From: Selenomonas bovis DSM 23594
GTDB lineage: Bacteria; Bacillota; Negativicutes; Selenomonadales; Selenomonadaceae
NCBI RefSeq assembly: GCF_000381005.1
Contig: NZ_KB908381.1
Coordinates: 62,001 to 126,000, forward strand
Length of the DNA stretch: 64,000 nt
Direction: 5' to 3'
Part shown: piece after piece, positions 1 through 6,302 of the stretch
How positions within the stretch are numbered: the stretch's first letter is position 1
How the letters are laid out: every line of letters starts with the position of its first letter
Notes under the pieces: generated by a model
What the model was told of the DNA's origin: nothing
The model's database searches: none
The model's input: the letters and a program-made list of their open reading frames with translations, nothing else
Program-made: the position numbers and the translations under genes

Positions 1-3
1 CAT
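1..3 (-). CDS. Start codon of a gene running off the left edge
   Basis: Only the ATG (complement of 1-3) is inside the window. A purine-rich ribosome binding site (GGGAGG on the minus strand, about positions 12-17) precedes it, and the cobI stop lies 16 bases upstream. The gene is therefore very likely the next member of the cobI operon. Its product cannot be read from this window. Confidence 0.45.
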
Positions 4-19
4 AGCGAAAGCCTCCCTC

Positions 20-718
20 TCAATTGTGGCGCGTCAGAATCGTAGAAAGATAATTGAGGGGCTCGCCCTTGTGCGCCGAAATATCTCTGATGATGCGCTC
101 CTCCGGCAAACCGGCGCGACTCACCAGTACGGCCTGCTGGGAAAGGTCATGCGCCTCGAGGAGGGAGATCACCTCGTCTGCATTTTTATAAACCTTCATG
201 AGCACGACGTTATCCGCAGTGGAAAGCGCGCGCTCAATCTTCTCTTTTGGCGCCGTCGCGGGGATGACAGCGAGTACATCATCTCCCTCGACGATAGGAT
301 AGCCGACGCGGCTGCCGATGGCGGCGAAGGCGGGAACGCCAGGAATCGTCCGCACCTCGACATCTTCCTGCGCGAGCAAGCGATAGACATAGATGTACGT
401 GCTATAAAACATGGGGTCACCCAGCGTGAGAAACGCGACATTCTTCCCCGCGCGCAGGAGAGAAAGAATCTCCGCCTTATTCGCCTCCCAGGCGGAATCA
501 TCCTTCTCAAAGCCCTTGACCATCGGGAATACCTGATAAACGATCTCGATACCCGGCTTCAGATAGGGCCGTGCGATATGGAGCGCAACGCTGCCGTCCT
601 TCTTCTCCGTCTTCGGAGCGATGAGCACATCGGCCTCCTTGATGGCATGAATCGCCTTGACCGTCAAAAGCTCCGGATCGCCAGGGCCGACACCAATCCC
701 ATAAAATATACCGTCCAT
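20..718 (-). CDS. cobI: Precorrin-2 / cobalt-factor-2 C20-methyltransferase
   Basis: This 232-residue protein belongs to the SAM-dependent tetrapyrrole methylase family. It should methylate C20 of (cobalt-)precorrin-2, the first methylation after the uroporphyrinogen branch in cobalamin synthesis. The N-terminus carries the glycine-rich YGIGVGPGDPELLT motif of the family, and TLGDPMFYSTY near residue 100 is typical of CobI/CbiL. Length is normal. The ATG has AGGAGG 7 bases upstream. The gene has its own promoter and lies about 28 kb from the rest of the cobalamin genes. The neighbouring pathway genes use the anaerobic (Cbi) route, so the real substrate is probably the cobalt-containing form (CbiL activity); this is an inference. 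Confidence 0.92.
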   Translation of the reverse strand: MDGIFYGIGVGPGDPELLTVKAIHAIKEADVLIAPKTEKKDGSVALHIARPYLKPGIEIVYQVFPMVKGFEKDDSAWEANKAEILSLLRAGKNVAFLTLGDPMFYSTYIYVYRLLAQEDVEVRTIPGVPAFAAIGSRVGYPIVEGDDVLAVIPATAPKEKIERALSTADNVVLMKVYKNADEVISLLEAHDLSQQAVLVSRAGLPEERIIRDISAHKGEPLNYLSTILTRHN

Positions 719-776
719 GCAGAACCTCCTGTGCCTTGCAGTTCAGTGATAACTTTCATGCATTATTGACATTCTT

Positions 777-805
777 ATCTTACAACGTAATATTTCCAGT
801 GTCAA
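777..805 (-). promoter_or_regulatory. Promoter of cobI
   Basis: On the minus strand TTGACA (800-805) and TAAGAT (777-782) are separated by exactly 17 bases. The start codon is about 59 bases downstream of the -10. The resulting leader is short, and I see no cobalamin riboswitch B12 box in it. Confidence 0.75.
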
Positions 806-828
806 TCGAGCATCCCCTGCGCACCACT

Positions 829-3189
829 TTACTTCAAGAAAACGACCGTAGCGCCCGAACCGCCCTCATCCAGGTCGGCAAAAGCAAAGTGATCCACACT
901 CCTATGACGCTTGAGATATTCGTGAATCCCCTTGCGCAGCGCGCCTGTCCCCTTGCCATGAATCACCAGGATCTGCGTCAGGCCCGCCATCTGTGCATCG
1001 TCAATGAATTTTCCGACCACGACTTCCGCCTCATTGACCATAAGACCGCGAATATCGATTTCCCTGCTGACATGCGCGGTCTTTCTCAGGAAACCGCCCG
1101 TCGCATTGCTCTTGGCCGACTTTTCTTTCTCCGCGTGGCTCAGGAAACGGCAGCTTGCTGCTTTTTGCGTCGTGCGCAGGCTGCCGAGCTGGACGGTCAC
1201 ATCCCTGCCGGAGATTTCGACGACCGTCCCCTTCTGGTCAAGTTTTGGCAGATAGACGATATCGCCGACCATGAGCTTTTTCGCGTCAACCTTTTGGCCG
1301 AGATGCTTCTGCCCCATGATGCCGGGGCGCGCTGCGCTGGACGCTTCCTCCAAGCGCTTGCGCGCTTCCTGGATAGCCTGCTGACGCGCATGGATGCCCT
1401 GGTCGTCATATTGCTTTTTCAGAGAGTCAATGATATCCTCCGCCTCGCGCCGCGTGCGCCGCACGAGAGCTGCACTCTGCTCCCGCGCCTTGCGAATGAG
1501 CTCTCCCTTTCGTTTCGAAAGGTCTTCTTTAGCCGCCTCGACCTTTTGCTCGAGACGCGTCACGCGTTGCTGCCGTTCCGCAAGCTCCGCGTTATGCTGC
1601 TCGTAGACGAGTTTCTCCCGCTCCAGTTCGTTGACGACATGCTCGAACTGCGCATGATCCTCTTTCACAAGCTGCTGCGCGCGCAGGATAATCGCCTCCG
1701 ACAGCCCCAGTCGCCGACTGATGGCAAAGGCGTTGCTTGCGCCGGGAATGCCGATGAGCAGACGATACGTAGGACGCAGGCTCTTGACGTCAAACTCCAC
1801 GCAGGCATTCTCGATCCCCTCGCGCGTATAGGCGAACGTCTTGAGCTCGGAATAATGCGTGGTGGCCACCGTCGCTGCCTTGACGGCAAGCAGCCGCTCC
1901 AAGATTGCCATCGCGAGGGCAGCGCCCTCCTCCGGATCCGTACCCGCGCCAAGCTCATCGACCAGCACGAGATCGTCCGCTTCCACCTTGCTGAGAATGT
2001 CCACGATATGCGTCATGTGTGCGGAGAACGTAGAGAGACTCTGCTCGATGCTCTGCTCATCGCCGATATCCGCGTAGATATTCTGATAGACCGGCAGCGT
2101 GGAGTCCGGTGCTGTCGGCAGGAAACAGCCGCTCTGCGCCATGAGAACCAGGAGGCCGAACGTCTTCATGCTGACCGTCTTGCCGCCCGTGTTCGGCCCC
2201 GTGATGAGGAGCATCGTATACGCATCGCCGAGCTCGATGTCAATAGGAACGACGCGGTCCCGCGGGATGAGCGGATGACGTGCCTGTCGCAGGTGCGCAC
2301 GGCCTTCTCGGTTCATTACAGGCTGCTGTGCATCCATGTCCTCGGCCAGCTTTGCCTTGGCAAACGTAAAGTCGAAATCGGCCAGCACGGAAAGATTCTC
2401 CTGCAGGATGTCCTGCTGTCCGCCGATCTGCTGCGACAAGTCGCGCAGGATGCGCTCCACCTCGTGCTGCTCAGAGAGGACGAGCTGTTTGACATCATTG
2501 TTGAGTTCCACGATGGCCATCGGCTCGACGAAGAGCGTCGCGCCTGTCGCCGACTGATCGTGAACGATGCCTGGAAAAAAGCGGCGATACTCCGCCTTGA
2601 CGGGAATGACGTAGCGCTCATCACGCAGTGTCACGATGGCCTCTTGGAAATATTTCTGGTTCTCCGGCGCCCGCAGGGCCGCACCGACGCGCTCCTTGAT
2701 GCGGTTCTGTGTCGTCTGGATCTCCGTGCGAAGACGCCGGAGCTCGACGCTGGCATCATCTCGCAGACTGCCATGCTCGTCGAGCGTATTTTCGAGACGC
2801 CGTTCGAGCTGGCCGAGAATCTCGATGCCATGCGCCCATTCCTTGAGCGTCGGCGCCTCGATCTCGAGCCCCTTGAAGAATTCTTTCACGCTGCGCATCG
2901 CGTAAAGCGTGCTCCTGATGTCGACGAGTTCCTCCAGCGTGAGGACAGCGCCCATGTGGATCTTCTTGAGCAGCGGGCGCAGATCATGGATACCGCCAAA
3001 AGGAGGCGATGTCACGGCATGGATACGGACAGCCTCCGCCGTTTGCTCGAGCTGCTCCTCTACCTCCGCGTAGTCCGTGCTCGGCTGCAGGGAGCGTGCA
3101 CGTTCCTTGCCCAGCGACGAACCTGCGCGCGCGGCGAGCATCTCGCGTATTTTTTCGTATTCCAGTACCTTGTAGGATTCTTTTTCCAT
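829..3189 (-). CDS. mutS2: MutS2-type ATPase/nuclease
   Basis: This is a MutS paralogue of about 786 residues. Firmicutes MutS2 acts in ribosome quality control (splitting collided ribosomes) and has been linked to suppression of recombination. Order: N-terminal MutS core, ATPase with Walker A GPNTGGKTVSMK and the DELGAGTDPEEGAALA block, a long Lys/Glu/Arg-rich coiled coil, a KOW-like segment, and a C-terminal Smr domain (DIRGLMVNEAE, then HGKGTGALRKGI). I chose the ATG at 3189 (MEKESYKVLEYEKI), which matches family N-termini. A TTG four codons upstream touches the AAGGA site and is less likely. It lies 80 bases downstream of the U32 gene, probably in the same transcript. Confidence 0.93.
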   Translation of the reverse strand: MEKESYKVLEYEKIREMLAARAGSSLGKERARSLQPSTDYAEVEEQLEQTAEAVRIHAVTSPPFGGIHDLRPLLKKIHMGAVLTLEELVDIRSTLYAMRSVKEFFKGLEIEAPTLKEWAHGIEILGQLERRLENTLDEHGSLRDDASVELRRLRTEIQTTQNRIKERVGAALRAPENQKYFQEAIVTLRDERYVIPVKAEYRRFFPGIVHDQSATGATLFVEPMAIVELNNDVKQLVLSEQHEVERILRDLSQQIGGQQDILQENLSVLADFDFTFAKAKLAEDMDAQQPVMNREGRAHLRQARHPLIPRDRVVPIDIELGDAYTMLLITGPNTGGKTVSMKTFGLLVLMAQSGCFLPTAPDSTLPVYQNIYADIGDEQSIEQSLSTFSAHMTHIVDILSKVEADDLVLVDELGAGTDPEEGAALAMAILERLLAVKAATVATTHYSELKTFAYTREGIENACVEFDVKSLRPTYRLLIGIPGASNAFAISRRLGLSEAIILRAQQLVKEDHAQFEHVVNELEREKLVYEQHNAELAERQQRVTRLEQKVEAAKEDLSKRKGELIRKAREQSAALVRRTRREAEDIIDSLKKQYDDQGIHARQQAIQEARKRLEEASSAARPGIMGQKHLGQKVDAKKLMVGDIVYLPKLDQKGTVVEISGRDVTVQLGSLRTTQKAASCRFLSHAEKEKSAKSNATGGFLRKTAHVSREIDIRGLMVNEAEVVVGKFIDDAQMAGLTQILVIHGKGTGALRKGIHEYLKRHRSVDHFAFADLDEGGSGATVVFLK

Positions 3190-3269
3190 CTGTGATAACA
3201 AGTCCTTTTCGATTAGGAGAGGCCGCCTGCCGCGCCAAGCGGCGGGGACTTCCTTCCTGTGCTCATTTC

Positions 3270-5765
3270 TTATTCTACACCGCGGAAATAGTGGCCGCGT
3301 GTGATATTTTCTCCTTCGAGCCGGGCGATTCTCTCAGCCTGATCCTCGTGCTCCTGCTCCTTCATCGCGAGAACGCTGCGGTACGCGGCAACCGTTTGGG
3401 CGATTTCCTCCGCCGCCATGCTCTTGCCCTCGATGCGGATCCGCGCGATGCCGACGGGCCCGAAAGCCGCGGCATGCGGCAGCATGGAAAGCGGACGGCT
3501 GTTGAGGACATGCATGTGGCAGAACTGATCGGTAACGAGCGGGAAGAGAACATCCTTCCTATCCTTGAGGAAATATCTGCCCTTGACGCACGGCATCGAG
3601 CAGGCCTTTTCACCGCAATCACCGAGGAAGCTTCCCAGCGCGCAATACTCAGATACCATGAGTTCCAACGGCCCATGCACGATACACTCAAGCGGCAAAG
3701 GCGCAGTCGCCGCTAGGTGCTTGACCTGCTGCCATGTCAGCTCCGGGGAGAGCGTCGCACTCGCCACCCCGTGCGCGGCGAGGAATGCCAGCGTCTCGTG
3801 ATTGTAGGCGATCAGTGAGGCATCCGTATGCAGCGGGATCTCAGTCCGCGTCTGCGCAATCTCCAGTGTGCCGATGTTCTGGACATAGAGCTCATCCGGC
3901 GGGATTTCCCGGAACACATCGAAGAGCTCCAGCATTTCCTTGAGATGGCATTCACGGACAATCCTCGGCGTATTGAAATAGAGATTCTTCCGCTGTGCCT
4001 CCGCCAGTTCCCAGACGGCTTCGTACTCACTGCCAGCAATCTGCCTGTGCTGATACGAATCGCCGCCGAAGAGCACGCCATCCGCACCGGCCTCATAAGC
4101 AGCCTTTGCCTTCTCCAATGTATCAACCGATACGACGAGCTCGCTGCACCGATAGGTTGCGTGTTTTGCTGCCTGTTGCGGCTGCTGCATCGAGGACGTG
4201 GCAAGCGGCGGGCGCGCGAATGTCTTGAGGCGCGCCTCCTCAAGGGATGCCACAGCCTGGCGGCGCGCCTCGTTGATCTCGCTCATCGGCACCATGACAT
4301 CCCCCGCAATCTGCACGTGAAAATCGCGCAACGCGAATACACTGGTGCCGAGACGCTCCACCTGCTTGCGGATCACCGCCTCCGTCAGCGGTCGTTTCTG
4401 CGCGGCGACGCCGATGAACGAGGTCGCCGCTGAGGAATGATGCCCATCCTCATCCGTCATGGCGAGCCGCAGCGGCTCGCCAACGGCAGCCGTGACGCGG
4501 ACGTCCACCGGGATGCGGCGCAGCGGCGCGCCGTGTGTGTAGAACGATTTCGCACGTTGCATGAGCGCCCCATCGTAGACCTTGAAGACACGATCGTGCT
4601 CATGGACAGGCGCGGACAGAGGGAAGGAGACTGTCATACCGGGCGTTGCTTCCGTCACGCTCCTGCCGGTTTCATCACGCAGCTCCTCAATCGTCGCTGT
4701 CACGCGTCCGCCGACCTTCACCCATACATCGATCTGATCGCCAACAGCGAGCCTGCCGGAAAGCCGCAGGTTGACCAATCGGCTCTCACGCGCGAAGCGC
4801 ACGACCCGGCCGATCAGCAGGCCGCGATTATTGGGACGGCGATCGCTCATCATGGCGCGCCCGGGGCGTCGCTCGAGATAGGCCGTCGTGAAATCGCGAT
4901 TGAAAATCTGGGCGAGCCGCTCCTTTTCCTCAGGGAGTGCCTGATAATTGCTCCCTTGCTGCTTCATGCAGCGATCGAGTGCCTGCCGATACGTTTGAAC
5001 GACCGTGGCGACATACTCCGGACGTTTCATGCGGCCCTCGATTTTCAACGAAGCAATGCCAGTCGCGAGGAGCTCGGGCAGAATCTCAAGCGTGTTCATA
5101 TCCTTGGGAGAGAGCAGATATTTGCCCGCCGAAGCGCCGAGGACATCCTCTCCCGCCGCGTCTACAAGCGTATACGGCAGCCGACAGGGCTGCGCGCAGC
5201 GCCCGCGATTACCGCTGCGCCCCCCGATCATGCTGCTCATGAGGCATTGTCCGGAATAGCAGACACAGAGCGCGCCATGCACGAACGCCTCGATCTCGAG
5301 CGGCGTATGTGCGGCGATATAGCGGATCTCGGCTAGAGAAAGCTCCCGCGAGAGGACGACGCGCGTGAAACCAAGACGTTCCATGGCCTGCACACCAGCC
5401 AGATTGTGGATGGTCATCTGCGTGCTCGCATGTAGAGGCAGCCGCGGCACAATCTCTCTTGCCAGTGCCGCCACGCCCAGATCCTGCACGAGCACCGCAT
5501 CCACACCCGCATCGTACAGGAAACGAAGATACGCCGCCACTGCCGGCAGCTCCGCATCCGACACGATCGTATTCACCGTCACATGGACACGCACCCCGCG
5601 CAAGTGGGCAAACCGGACAGCCCACCGCATGGTCTCCTCATCAAAATTATCCGCATAGGCGCGCGCACCGAAATGGCTGCCCGCCAGATACACCGCATCC
5701 GCGCCAGCCTCCACGGCGGCGATGAATGCCTCTTTGCTCCCGGCGGGAGCAAGCAATTCTACCAA
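3270..5765 (-). CDS. U32 family protein, RlhA-like (tandem U32 domains)
   Basis: This 831-residue protein was formerly classed as peptidase U32. Relatives such as E. coli RlhA hydroxylate C2501 of 23S rRNA and use an iron-sulfur centre plus prephenate. The N-terminal domain begins LLAPAGSKEAFIAAVEAGAD and carries the U32 signature near residues 165-195 (HGALCVCYSGQCLMSS, then GNRGRCAQPCRLPY), with Cys residues suited to metal or Fe-S binding. A DUF3656-like middle follows. A second U32-like domain (about 545-800) has its own HGPLELMVSEYC and a Cys cluster (CGEKACSMPC). The start is TTG with AGGAGG 9 bases upstream; an ATG 7 bases further upstream is out of frame. Whether it modifies rRNA or is a protease is not shown by the sequence. 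Confidence 0.85.
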   Translation of the reverse strand: MVELLAPAGSKEAFIAAVEAGADAVYLAGSHFGARAYADNFDEETMRWAVRFAHLRGVRVHVTVNTIVSDAELPAVAAYLRFLYDAGVDAVLVQDLGVAALAREIVPRLPLHASTQMTIHNLAGVQAMERLGFTRVVLSRELSLAEIRYIAAHTPLEIEAFVHGALCVCYSGQCLMSSMIGGRSGNRGRCAQPCRLPYTLVDAAGEDVLGASAGKYLLSPKDMNTLEILPELLATGIASLKIEGRMKRPEYVATVVQTYRQALDRCMKQQGSNYQALPEEKERLAQIFNRDFTTAYLERRPGRAMMSDRRPNNRGLLIGRVVRFARESRLVNLRLSGRLAVGDQIDVWVKVGGRVTATIEELRDETGRSVTEATPGMTVSFPLSAPVHEHDRVFKVYDGALMQRAKSFYTHGAPLRRIPVDVRVTAAVGEPLRLAMTDEDGHHSSAATSFIGVAAQKRPLTEAVIRKQVERLGTSVFALRDFHVQIAGDVMVPMSEINEARRQAVASLEEARLKTFARPPLATSSMQQPQQAAKHATYRCSELVVSVDTLEKAKAAYEAGADGVLFGGDSYQHRQIAGSEYEAVWELAEAQRKNLYFNTPRIVRECHLKEMLELFDVFREIPPDELYVQNIGTLEIAQTRTEIPLHTDASLIAYNHETLAFLAAHGVASATLSPELTWQQVKHLAATAPLPLECIVHGPLELMVSEYCALGSFLGDCGEKACSMPCVKGRYFLKDRKDVLFPLVTDQFCHMHVLNSRPLSMLPHAAAFGPVGIARIRIEGKSMAAEEIAQTVAAYRSVLAMKEQEHEDQAERIARLEGENITRGHYFRGVE

Positions 5766-5784
5766 ACTTCATTTCCTCCTCATA

Positions 5785-5812
5785 TAAAAGCCGCCACATA
5801 TCTCGATATGGC
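5785..5812 (-). terminator. Terminator-like hairpin in front of the U32 start
   Basis: On the minus strand GCCATAT and ATATG(T)GGC form a short stem with one bulge, followed by GGCTTTTAT. It ends just before the AGGAGG of the U32 gene. It could end the upstream small RNA, or act as an attenuator or start-site hairpin for U32-mutS2. The stem is short and the U-run has only four bases. Confidence 0.4.
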
Positions 5813-5877
5813 AACGACAGTCCCTAGGACGCATGCTGATGACCGCAGCGATCATTTTAGAGCGTCATCATGCTTTC

Positions 5878-6053
5878 GGAATCACTGATTCATTCAGCAC
5901 TTCGTCTTCACACGTCTGCACTGTCTTCCATCGCCCTACAATCCTCAGCACAAAACGCAATGGAGCGTTTTGCCGCTACGCCTCTGGTTTATCTCCTAGG
6001 GAAATACAGCGCATCCGCGTAAATCCGGAGCACTTCATTGAATCAGCGATTCC
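5878..6053 (-). ncRNA. ssrS: Candidate 6S RNA (rod-shaped RNA)
   Basis: Read on the minus strand, this 176-nt stretch folds into a nearly continuous rod. The ends (6039-6053 with 5878-5892) form a 15-bp helix with a single G-U pair. Then 6016-6023 pairs with 5907-5914 (8 bp, two G-U). Next 6000-6012 pairs with 5918-5929 (about 12 bp, one mismatch). A large open bubble follows (5978-5999 opposite 5930-5946). A terminal hairpin (5947-5977) has an 8-bp CAAAACGC/GCGTTTTG stem. Closing helix, interrupted helices, central bubble and terminal stem-loop are the architecture of 6S RNA, which mimics an open promoter and sequesters housekeeping RNA polymerase. The bubble's CCCUAGGAGAUAA side resembles the E. 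coli 6S bubble strand as I remember it. I see no open reading frame here with a ribosome binding site. A covariance search was not possible. Confidence 0.55.
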
Positions 6054-6104
6054 TTTCAGCTATTTCTGCGCGAACACAACAGCCGCGCCTCTTTTCTTCA
6101 AGCC

Positions 6105-6133
6105 ATTATACAGGAAATATAAAAAACTTTCCA
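6105..6133 (-). promoter_or_regulatory. Promoter upstream of the 6S RNA candidate
   Basis: On the minus strand TGGAAA (6128-6133) and TATAAT (6105-6110) are spaced by 17 bases. Transcription would begin near 6098, about 45 bases before the rod. That interval contains a small GCGCG/CGCGC hairpin that may be removed by processing. U32-mutS2 could be read from the same promoter if transcription passes the RNA. Confidence 0.6.
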
Positions 6134-6158
6134 CAAAAAGCGTATGCGTTCAGGGATG

Positions 6159-6200
6159 CGCTGCGCCTGCGGCTTGCGCTCTTGGGGATTTACATAGTAA
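6159..6200. repeat. Dispersed 42-bp repeat, copy 1
   Basis: Plus-strand sequence beginning CGCTGCGCCTGCGGCTTGCG and ending in GGGGATTTACATA plus a few bases. A nearly identical copy lies at 9316-9357. Both copies sit directly downstream of a minus-strand terminator hairpin, in the same orientation to it, and upstream of the next minus-strand unit. No known element was recognised. Confidence 0.75.
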
Positions 6201-6233
6201 ACAGCCCTCTCTCCGAATCCGGAAAGAAGGCTG
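6193..6233 (-). terminator. Terminator of the lut operon
   Basis: On the minus strand CAGCCTTCTTTCCG and CGGAGAGAGGGCTG form a 14-bp stem (two G-U pairs) with a GATT loop, followed by TTTACTATG. It lies about 70 bases past the lutBA stop. Confidence 0.7.
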
Positions 6234-6302
6234 CTTCGATGGTGTCACGATGGGCTCATTCGAGATATCGCAGCCTAGCTGCATACTTCACTGTCCTTGT
6301 CA

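Noticed and set aside
736-3195. A long plus-strand open frame (about 820 codons) opposite mutS2
   Set aside because: It lacks a ribosome binding site and any recognisable domain, and it mirrors the conserved MutS2 frame. It is a by-product of G+C-rich codon use. The same holds for long frames opposite pckA, thrC, lysS, glyS and the cobalamin genes.
5766-6110. RNase P RNA, tmRNA or SRP RNA in the non-coding region
   Set aside because: The P4 signature of RNase P, the tRNA-like ends of tmRNA and the GGAAG tetraloop region of SRP RNA are not present; the rod fold fits 6S RNA better.
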